From: Anaeromyces robustus
Taxonomy: Eukaryota > Neocallimastigomycota > Neocallimastigomycetes > Neocallimastigales > Neocallimastigaceae
Assembly: GCA_002104895.1 (NCBI GenBank)
Contig: MCFG01000408.1
Span: 1 to 45,000, forward strand
Direction: 5' to 3'
DNA length: 45,000 nt
Shown: piece by piece, positions 37,068 to 45,000 of the stretch
Position numbering within the stretch: the first letter of the stretch is position 1
Layout: every line of letters begins with the position of its first letter
Program-made: the position numbers and the translations under genes
Notes under the pieces: model-generated
Told to the model about the DNA's origin: nothing
Seen by the model: only the letters and a program-made list of their open reading frames with translations
The model's database searches: none

Positions 37068-37131
37068 ATTTATTACATTTGTAACGTATTTAAAAGTTTT
37101 AAATATTTATAAATATTATATTTATTTATTT
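37068..37131 (+). repeat. Left target-site duplication of the LINE insertion (64 bp)
   Basis: Perfect direct repeat of 37974-38037 (offset 906). It starts ATTTATTACATTTGTAACGT and ends TTATATTTATTTATTT. It abuts the 5' end of the inserted element. Confidence 0.88.
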
Positions 37132-37973
37132 TTTGCTAAGGCTGCTAAAATGATTAATAATTCTTGTCCTAATTGTTGTTCATGTTGTTTCTATTGTGAC
37201 AGTTATCAGAGAATTGACCATTGGTTTATAAATTGTATCTTATTTAAAAATCTTCGTATTAATAACTTCTCTGATTTAGATAGAAATTTTTTTTATTTTT
37301 TAGATAGTCTTTTTAATAGTTTAGTTAGGACCAGTGATAACTCTAGTGTAGATAATAGAATTAATAATATTGTTAAGGGTTATAAAAGTAGTAATAATAT
37401 TAGGATTAATAGTATAAGTAATATAGATACTTTAGGTAATAGAAAAATAGTTAATAGGTATCAAATTTATATTTTTTTAATTGGTGGAAGAAAATATGGT
37501 TTTAGTGATAGAATTAACTATTGCCCATACAAAAAGGAATGGGAATGTTTGTTTAAGTGTCAGACTGAATCTGGTACTTATTCAAAAACTCCATTCTTGT
37601 TGCGATCTGTGGATCTATTGAATGATATTATTCCTGTTGTCTGTAAAAGACAACATATATTGTTCAATAAATTTAAAACCAACCTCTCCAGGAACGTCTA
37701 TGCTGATAACACAGTAGGACAGCCTAGAAGGGCAAATGCCGATCCTATTTCTGACCCAAGTGGAAAAGGATAGATCAATTTTACTTTAATTCTATATTTA
37801 GAATTAAGGGCTTGTATGGATTTATTGTTTTTAAATATTATTATACTACTTTTTTCACTCCAATATTATTCAATATTATCTATAATGTTTTACTGGTTTT
37901 TATTTTTTTTTTTAGTATCATTTTTTTCATTATGTATTTTAATATTTTAAATTCAATAAAAAAAAAAAAAAAA
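37132..37973 (+). mobile_element. 5'-truncated non-LTR retrotransposon (LINE) insertion
   Basis: An 842-bp insert bounded by perfect 64-bp direct repeats and ending in a run of about 18 A (37957-37974) after TTCAATAAA. This is the signature of target-primed reverse transcription. The coding frame is already open at the left boundary (FAKAAK before the first Met), so the element was truncated within its ORF. The 3' UTR matches the fragment at 23697-24015. The perfect duplication and uninterrupted frame indicate a young insertion. Confidence 0.88.
37150..37773 (+). CDS. C-terminal remnant of a LINE reverse-transcriptase ORF (207 codons, partial)
   Basis: The readable part begins MINNSCPNCCSCCFYCDSYQ then RIDHWFINCILF. 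The CPxC...DHWFxxCxxF arrangement is the Cys/His motif found just after the reverse transcriptase domain at the C-terminus of many LINE ORF2 proteins (zf-RVT type). Downstream are an Asn/Ser-rich stretch, GGRKYGFSDRINYCPYKKEW, PFLLRSVDLLNDIIPVVCKR and the terminal NTVGQPRRANADPISDPSGK region shared with the second copy. The endonuclease and reverse transcriptase domains are missing, so it cannot be functional. The Met at 37150 is simply the first one after the truncation. Assignment rests on the motif by eye plus the insertion structure. Confidence 0.75.
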   Translation: MINNSCPNCCSCCFYCDSYQRIDHWFINCILFKNLRINNFSDLDRNFFYFLDSLFNSLVRTSDNSSVDNRINNIVKGYKSSNNIRINSISNIDTLGNRKIVNRYQIYIFLIGGRKYGFSDRINYCPYKKEWECLFKCQTESGTYSKTPFLLRSVDLLNDIIPVVCKRQHILFNKFKTNLSRNVYADNTVGQPRRANADPISDPSGKG

Positions 37974-38037
37974 ATTTATTACATTTGTAACGTATTTAAA
38001 AGTTTTAAATATTTATAAATATTATATTTATTTATTT
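37974..38037 (+). repeat. Right target-site duplication of the LINE insertion (64 bp)
   Basis: Identical to 37068-37131. It directly follows the poly(A) tail; the first A could belong to either. Confidence 0.88.
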
Positions 38038-39336
38038 ATTTTATTTATATATTTTTTTAAACAATTTTAATAACTGATTAGGTTTTGTATATATTAAAAA
38101 TTTAAAATATATTTTTTAATATGGATGCAAAGCATTATTAATAAATTTATAAGTTTAAAAGTTTATATTTTTGAAAAAACTAATATAAATATTTATAATA
38201 ATACAATAACGTATTAGAACGTTATCAAAAATTCTTATGTGTGATGAAATTTATAAAAAAAATTTACTTTTTTTTTTTCTTTAAACTCTAATAATTAATA
38301 AGTATCAACGGAAATACATATATTTTATAAGGTGACTTATATTTAGGGCTAAATAAAAGTTAGCTTATTTTGAATGAAATACGAGCAGAAAAATTTTAAG
38401 TTAAAACTATTAAAGTAGTTACTTCCATATATTTGTTAGAAATTTATATAGATTTTACTATTTTATTTTCTATGACTTAAATGAATACTATTATAAGTAA
38501 TTAATTTCATTTATTAAATAAGTAGAAGTGATTTAAATTTCTATATGATTACATATATAAAACAACATAAAATAACTACAGGTATTGAGAAATAGTTACT
38601 TTTATTTACAGAAAATTAAGAAATTTTTAAATTTACTTTTCCACATCCTATAGTATTATTAATATAAGTGTTTGTTCGTGAAATAAATATTTTATTATTT
38701 ATTAGAAATTTTGTACTTTTAAAGTTTATTAAATTATCATTTTAAAATTTTCTACAACTATTAGTTACTTTTAATAAACCGTAAAATCTGAAGATGCTTT
38801 TACTATTCTGCATCCTGTAGACAATACGTTAATATGATATATATATTCAAATATTTTATTATATAATTTTTATTATAAAAAAAAAGGAAGACTACTTTGT
38901 ACAAAAAAAGTTTATCAAGAGATTGAATATCTTGATCAGTAGTGGGAAAGTTGTTAGGTTTCTTATTTTTATTGTTTAACAAACAAAGAAAAAAAATTTT
39001 TTAATATATTAGTTATGTAAATCACAACGATTTGAGTCCTATAGATATAAATTAATTCATATCAAATATAAAGAAACTTTAAATTCTAATAAATACTGGT
39101 ATGTATTTCATTGATTCATTTAACACTACTAAAAAATCATTTATTAAAAAAATAGATGATATTTTTCTGAATAAAATATACTGTTCTGTATGTAAATGCT
39201 CTTTCTCATTACTTTCAAATTTGAAATTAATTATAAAGTTGATTATTTTTATTATTTTTACTATATGAAGAACTAATAATAATAATCAATTATAATATTT
39301 ATTTCAATCTTTTTCTTAATTCAATAATAAGAATAA
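38038..39336. other. AT-rich spacer with a diverged local repeat
   Basis: Words such as TTAGTTACTTTTA and CATCCTGTAG / CATCCTATAG recur at about 38595-38660 and 38760-38830, suggesting an old duplication. Apart from the short reading frame at 39101-39268, no gene is supported. Confidence 0.4.
39101..39268 (+). CDS. Short hypothetical reading frame (55 codons)
   Basis: ATG at 39101, TGA at 39266. It reads MYFIDSFNTTKKSFIKKIDD then IFLNKIYCSVCKCSFSLLSN and a hydrophobic end. The Cys-x2-Cys-x-Cys cluster and normal-looking codons set it apart from surrounding AT sequence. It is too short to trust, has no recognised family, and could be a relic exon. Confidence 0.25.
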   Translation: MYFIDSFNTTKKSFIKKIDDIFLNKIYCSVCKCSFSLLSNLKLIIKLIIFIIFTI

Positions 39337-39540
<204 letters not shown>

Positions 39541-39551
39541 TGACAGTGACA

Positions 39552-40350
39552 AATATATTATAGATAATAACAGAATGAAGTAGAAAACAAATATTTTTTT
39601 TTTGTATTCCATTTCCTTATTTTTTTCCCTTTTTTATATTTTTATTTTTTTTTTTTCTCATTTTTTACTCTTATTTATATTTATATTTATATTTATATCT
39701 ATATTTATTTTTATTATAACAAATAATATATAAAATAAATTTTAACAAATTTAACATTTATAACATTTTATAACATTTATAACATTTTATAACATTTATA
39801 ACATATATTATTATTATTATATAAAAAAAATTAAAAGTAAAAAAAAGAGATAATTAATATTTTTTGTAATATTAAATATTATTATTAAAAAAAAGATAAA
39901 TAATATAAATATGTGTAAGGATATTATAAAATATATCAAACAAACCCACACACATATAAAAAAATTTTCATGTTAAAAATAAACAAATGAAAATTTTGAA
40001 AAAAAAAAAAAAGAAAGTTTGTAAATTATGTAGCTATTGAAATAGATAGTTACTTCTATATAAATCTTTTAAAAAAAAGTTTGTAAAAAATTGTTTTATA
40101 TTTTTCATAAATTACAACAAATATTAGTTTATATATATTATCATTAAATTGAAATAAATAATTTAATATGTTTAGTCATTATGAAAAAATTATTTTATTT
40201 AATGATATAAATATCAAAAGTCATGTATAATATTTTGCATCATTAAAGAAACTCATCTTCAATATTATTTATGGATAAAACTGTAATAATTTTAAAATAT
40301 ACAATAATAAAATCTATAATTAAAAAGAATGTAAGTGTATAAATAAGCCA
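39552..40350 (+). repeat. Dispersed repeat, copy B
   Basis: Direct homologue of 29126-29775 with the shared words in the same order. Copy B is longer through an internal ATAACATTTATAACATTTTA tandem block (about 39752-39805) and an insertion around GTAGCTATTGAAATAGATAG. It directly precedes the coding-like fragment at 40405, so it may have been 5' flanking sequence of a gene family; this is inference. Confidence 0.85.
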
Positions 40351-40404
40351 AGTAAAATAATTTTCGATAAAGGGGAACGGAAGCCTTTAATTGAACATTT
40401 TTAA

Positions 40405-40860
40405 AAAAGTAAAAAGAAGCTTCCTGTTTTATACTTTATAAGATTGGCGGATTTTTTTAATAAAAATTATACTGATAATATACACTTTTCAGAGATGCTA
40501 TTCGATCGGTATAAACCTATACCCTTTAGGACCAAGAACATTGACATTGAATCGATAAGATATAGTAAAAATATCTCTAATTACGATATTATTTCAACAG
40601 GTCCTTCAGAATCTTTTTTTTTTATAAGAAATGATTATGATAACATAAAGAAGTTTTATGGACAATACACTATCTTTAATACAGATATTAATTCTTTGTT
40701 TTATAATATCGTATCATTTAAAGAGGAGTAAAATTTGAATAGTACCCTCTACTAATATCTTCGGGGGAATTTGAACGTCAACGCGGTATTCTTCTGCAAA
40801 GCCTACATCGACGCAAGGATATTCTCTGCCGAAAATCCGAACATTATTATAATTCAAAAA
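40405..40860 (+). pseudogene. Coding-like fragment with two stops, unknown family
   Basis: Open without an ATG from 40405 to TAA 40729-40731. It reads KKLPVLYFIRLADFFNKNYT, then RYKPIPFRTKNIDIESIRYS, GPSESFFFIRNDYDNIKKFY and GQYTIFNTDINSLFYNIVSF. After two stops (40729, 40753) the same frame continues NLNVNAVFFCKAYIDARIFS AENPN (40768 on). The second part uses GC-ending codons (GTC AAC GCG TTC TGC GCC TAC ATC GAC), quite unlike its surroundings and unlike the first part. Either a decayed gene or a gene piece captured next to another; unspliced exons are also possible. I do not recognise the family. Confidence 0.5.
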
Positions 40861-40983
40861 TTATTGTATTATTTTTTCTATATATTAAATATTTGTTATA
40901 TATTTTTAGATAGAATTTTTTGCTTATTTTTTCATTTTAATTCCTTTACCAATATACGTATTAAATTTAAATACATAATTTAA

Positions 40984-41690
40984 ATAAAAACAAGAAAATA
41001 TATCATCATCTTCTTCTTTATTTAATAGAAAATGATATGAATAAAGGAGTATCCTATAAGTAGATTATTTTTTTTTTAGTTTTATTTTTAATTGTTATTA
41101 AGAAAAAAAATAATATAATCAATTTTATTGTAATAAATAATATTTCTTTATATTCATTTATTTAAAACTTTAAAATATATATAATTAAATAATATGACAT
41201 TGCAGATAAAATATAATATATATATAATATATAAAATATTATTGTATTATATTAAATATATTAAATATTATATAAAATCACGAGTAACTAAATTATATTA
41301 ATTTTTTTAAAAATAAAAACAGAAAATTTTAAAATTTAAAAATGTGGCAAATTTAATATAACTTTTTAAAAATAAAAGTTAAAATTTTAAAAATACAAGT
41401 AATAAAATATTTAATGTGTTTAAATATAATGTAACAAAGTACTCTATAATACTTTTTCAATTCGATAGAATGTGGCTTTATAATATAGAATTATTTTTTT
41501 TTAATTATTATATAACAATATATATTAACAAATTAAAATCTATCAATTAATTATATATTATAAATATATTATTAAATATTACCAATTATATTATTATAAT
41601 TAAAAACTAATACAAAATTTAATTTCCATTTAACCATAATTATAATATTATTTATAATATAATTATTCATTTTTATTATTGTCTAAAGAA

Positions 41691-41737
<47 letters not shown>

Positions 41738-41747
41738 AATAAATAAG

Positions 41748-41824
<77 letters not shown>

Positions 41825-42317
41825 TTTCTTATTGATATACAATACAATGTTACAAGAATACCTCAAATTTAGTTATAATATTGTTTTAAAGTTTTATATT
41901 ATAATCCTCCATATAATTTAGAAAATTAATTTAATCATTTCAGTCATTAAGTCATACAGTCTTGCTGTAATAAAAAAAGGATATAAATAAAAAATTGGTC
42001 TGAAAAAAAAGAAAAAAAAAATTTTTTATTATATTGGAAAATTAAATAAATAATAAATGAATAAAAAATATAAATATTTATTATATTATAATAAATAATA
42101 TTGAATAAAAATAATTAATATAATATGTTATAACTGATTCATCATTTACTTTACCAAAAATTTAAATTTTTTTATAATTTATTATAATTATTGTTTTAAA
42201 TTAATAAATTTAATTTAATATGCAATATATCATATTATATTACTATATATATTAATATATAAAGGAAAATGATATGATATACTCAAAAAAATATTTTCAT
42301 TTTTTATTTTTTTAGAA

Positions 42318-42348
<31 letters not shown>

Positions 42349-42937
42349 TAAAAAAAAAAAGCTGTAACAAATAATTGTATTTTATTCATGACAATTCCAT
42401 TCTAATAATTTAATATTGAAATAGTTATTTCCTTTAATAATGATGTGAAAAAAAATTTCTATATACATTAAACGGAATTTCTTAATATTCTTTATGTCTA
42501 TATATATATAAATATATATATATATATTTTTTTAAAAAAAAAAAAAAATTATTAATTTAATATAATTTTATTTCAATTTGTTAAAATTTCAATATTTATA
42601 AATGAATATATTAAAAAACTTCATTATTAAATTGTATTAATAAACATTTAAACAAAAAAAATAATTAATCATATATATTATCAATAAATAAATGTACAAA
42701 AGAATATATAAAGTCATTACAATACAATAAGAATTTAAAAATAAATTTCAAAAATTATATGAAAACATAATTCATAATTAAAATTTGTCATATATATATA
42801 TATATATTTATTTATTTATTTATTTATTTATTAAAACAAATAACAAATAAAATTAAATTAAATAAAAGTATTATCTTTTTTTTTATACTAAATTATTTTA
42901 TAAATGTAAAAATTTAAAATATATACATATTTCAAAA
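40984..42937. other. AT-rich spacer upstream of the kinase gene
   Basis: Contains the AAAT/TTTA hairpin, a poly-A tract near 42315-42360, TA runs near 42500-42530 and a TTTA run at about 42810-42832. The kinase promoter must lie here but no specific element can be called. Confidence 0.6.
41689..41822. repeat. AAAT array abutting TTTA array (perfect inverted repeat)
   Basis: About 22 AAAT units (41689-41780) run straight into about 10 ATTT units (to 41822). The two can pair as a stem of about 40 bp with almost no loop. Slippage products or cruciform DNA would explain the arrangement. Confidence 0.9.
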
Positions 42938-44686
42938 ATGTTTCACAGAAAAAGTCCTGATATAAATACAAATACAAGAGAGGTTGAAACTAATAATATA
43001 TATTCTTTGAATGTCCAAGATAAAAAGGAGAATAATGATATAATAAACAATTCAACAATTATTCCAAAAACAAAAAAATGGTTGTTGCAACAGTTTAATA
43101 ATAATATACTACCTAATATTGAAAAAGCCCAAGTAAAACAAAAAGAAAAAATTAATTATACTCAAAATAAAAGTGATAAAACTAATAGTAATATTGATAT
43201 TAATACTAATACTGATATTAATAATAATGATATTTCCGATAATGTTAATGATAGAATAAAAAATGAAGAATTCAATATTTCTGATATAGAACAAAAGGAT
43301 ATTACAGAACCTCATTTGCATTTTCCTTTAATCTATAATTATATTAAAAAGAATTCAAATGATATTAGTAATGAAAAGAATTCAAATGATATTAGTAATG
43401 AAAAGAATTCAAATGATATTAGTAATGAAAAGAATTCAAATGATATTAGTAATGAAAAGAATTCAAATGATATTAGTAATGAAAAGAATTCAAATGATAT
43501 TGGTATTAAAAAGAATTCAATTGTTATTAGTAATAAAGAGAATTCAAATGATATAAATAATAAAAAGAATTCAAATGAAACGAATTGTTTAACTTCCAAT
43601 GATGTTACAAAATGTATAAGTGTAAATTCAATTAAATGTGTAAGTGATTCTAGTAATAACGTTTTCCATCGTAAAATTAATCTTAAAAGTAACCATAATA
43701 AAAGTAATAAAAGTAATAATGGTAATAAAACTAATAATATTAATAAATCCAATATTATTAAAAGTAATAACGTTAGTAAAAGTAATGCTATAAGCATACC
43801 TAATATTAATAATAGTAATAATAATGGTAAAAAAACTAACAATGTTACCAATAAAGCCATAATTAATAATAATAATAAAACTAATAACATTATTAAAAAG
43901 CCAAATATTAATAGTAGTAATAATGATAATGAAAGTAATAATATTATAAACCTATCTAACATTAATGGTACTAACAGTAATAACAAAAAGAATAATATTG
44001 TAAGCATACTAGGCATTAATAATAACAATATTAGTAGTAAACCTATTAATAATAATAACGATAGAATAAATAATTTTAAGAAAAAAGCAGTTTCATTAAT
44101 TGAATTTAAACAACCTCCAGAAAAAATTGAAACAAATGACTTTTCAAAAAAAGCTATTTCATCAACTGAACTTAAATGTCCTTTAGAAACAATTCAAGAA
44201 AATAAAGAAAATATATTCAAAATCAATAAAAGTCATTCTTCTCAGGAATTAGCCATAGTAAATCTTGAAACTCAAAATAATACTACTACTACTAATAATT
44301 ATAATAAAAAAAATGAAAGCGGAAAACATATTACAAATTTTTCTGATGATAAAGTATTATATAATAGTAAAAGTCAACAAATTTTTAATCCAAAAGAAAA
44401 AACCTTTAGACGTAGTTATAGTTCAAGTTCAATGAGAATTAGTACATCAGAAGTTGGACCAAATAATTTTGAAAAAATAAAACTTTTAGGTCGTGGTGAT
44501 GTTGGAAAAGTTTATTTAGTTGTAAGTTTTAATTATTAGTTTTATTATTATATAAATATATATATATACGTACTTAATATCTTTAATTATCTATGTATCA
44601 ATATAATCTATTTATATATCAACATATGCATGTATATGCATTATGTAAATTAATTTGTATAAATTATATTTAATTATAATAATAAT

Positions 44687-44724
<38 letters not shown>

Positions 44725-44879
44725 AAAATTTATAGAGAAAGAAAGGAACAGATTCATATTATGCTTTAAAAGGTAAATTTTATTTATATATATGAATAAT
44801 ATATAACAATTAATTCAAATTATTTATTTAATTTTAAATATAAACATATAATATTTTATTTTATAATTATTATAAAAAA

Positions 44880-44910
<31 letters not shown>

Positions 44911-45000
44911 TTAATATTAATAAAAATAGTACTATCAAAAAATGAAATGATTAAAAGAAATAAGGTTAAAAGAGCTTTAACCGAACAAGAAATTCTGGCA
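42938..45000 (+). CDS. AGC protein kinase of the Fpk1/Kin82/NRC-2 type (5' part, runs off window)
   Basis: Exon 1 is 42938-44521 (528 codons), exon 2 is 44736-44772 (37 bp), exon 3 starts at 44930. Spliced, the end reads NNFEKIKLLGRGDVGKVYLV, then RKKGTDSYYALK, then VLSKNEMIKRNKVKRALTEQ EILA. This gives the Gly-rich loop (GRGDVGKV), the ATP-binding Lys in YALK and the MIKRNKVKR...TEQEIL stretch typical of fungal flippase kinases (S. cerevisiae Fpk1/Kin82, Neurospora NRC-2), members of which phosphorylate phospholipid flippases and affect polarity. The first roughly 500 residues are Asn/Lys/Ser-rich and disordered, with a 9-residue repeat; a serine-rich RRSYSSSSMR lies just before the kinase domain. 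The HRD, DFG and hydrophobic-motif regions are outside the window, so activity cannot be judged. Confidence 0.85.
43349..43585 (+). repeat. 27-bp coding minisatellite in the kinase N-terminus
   Basis: Five perfect AAGAATTCAAATGATATTAG-TAATGAA units, three variant units and a partial one. They encode KNSNDISNE x5, KNSNDIGIK, KNSIVISNK, ENSNDINNK. Perfect left copies and degenerate right copies show recent expansion; length is likely to vary among strains. Confidence 0.95.
44522..44735 (+). other. Kinase intron 1 (214 bp)
   Basis: Donor GTAAGT at 44522, acceptor TTATAG ending at 44735, phase 0. It contains a TA run at about 44690-44720. Splicing joins KVYLV to RKKGTD, as expected for the kinase fold. 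Confidence 0.88.
44773..44929 (+). other. Kinase intron 2 (157 bp)
   Basis: Donor GTAAAT at 44773, acceptor AAATAG ending at 44929, phase 1 (G+TA gives Val). It contains an ATA microsatellite (about 44880-44910). Splicing joins YYALK to VLSKNEMIKR. Confidence 0.88.

Noticed and set aside
37068-38037. Interpreting the 64-bp repeats as short LTRs of an LTR element
   Set aside because: No TG...CA ends, no primer-binding site, and a poly(A) tail lies directly against the right repeat, which fits LINE insertion better.
43339-44028. Minus-strand 229-codon Leu-rich frame opposite the kinase
   Set aside because: Shadow of the Asn-rich coding strand (AAT/AAC codons read as Leu/Ile on the reverse).

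Overview
This 45-kb window is extremely AT-rich nuclear DNA from a eukaryote, most likely an anaerobic gut fungus (Neocallimastigomycota). Support for that inference: very long AT-only intergenic stretches full of TTTA, ATA and A/T microsatellites; short GT-AG introns; Asn/Lys/Glu-rich low-complexity proteins; and a split kinase gene whose exons read as a fungal Fpk1/Kin82/NRC-2-type AGC kinase. No prokaryotic operon structure was seen, and I recognised no tRNA, rRNA or CRISPR array. Genus-level identity cannot be read from the sequence.

Layout. (1) About 1-18325, minus strand: one giant gene. A 114-codon first exon (18325-17983) is spliced by a 108-bp intron to a second exon of about 17.9 kb, giving a protein of about 6065 residues. 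It has an acidic N-terminus, about 2700 residues of coiled coil, basic and SxxEGKSL-type blocks, twelve 58-residue beta-type repeats resembling the bulb-lectin strand motif, a recurring short LIP/QWKD helix module, a second coiled coil, a two-segment membrane hairpin and a long repetitive tail. Its apparent stop near the left edge looks like a one-base homopolymer frameshift, so the gene probably continues outside the window. (2) 18326-29125: gene-poor AT desert with two long TTTA arrays, a triplet-rich minisatellite, a 3'-end fragment of a LINE on the minus strand and a few decayed coding islands. (3) 29126-40350: a repeat-built domain. It is bracketed by two diverged direct copies of a 650-800-bp repeat. 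Between them lie a roughly 5-kb hierarchical minisatellite apparently built on a 12-bp word, a broken small gene, a poly-T minisatellite, and a 5'-truncated LINE with a poly(A) tail and a perfect 64-bp target-site duplication. (4) 40405-40860: a coding-like fragment with unusually high GC, probably a pseudogene. (5) 40984-42937: AT-rich spacer containing a TTTA/AAAT hairpin. (6) 42938-45000, plus strand: the 5' part of the AGC kinase gene, running off the right edge.

Only two host genes are confidently intact, and nothing suggests that they work together. The giant coiled-coil protein is best viewed as a membrane-anchored scaffold or tether. The kinase is expected, from its family, to act in lipid-flippase or polarity signalling. 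The most unusual material is inside the giant protein (lectin-like tandem repeats in a membrane-anchored coiled-coil protein) and in the 29-40 kb repeat domain.
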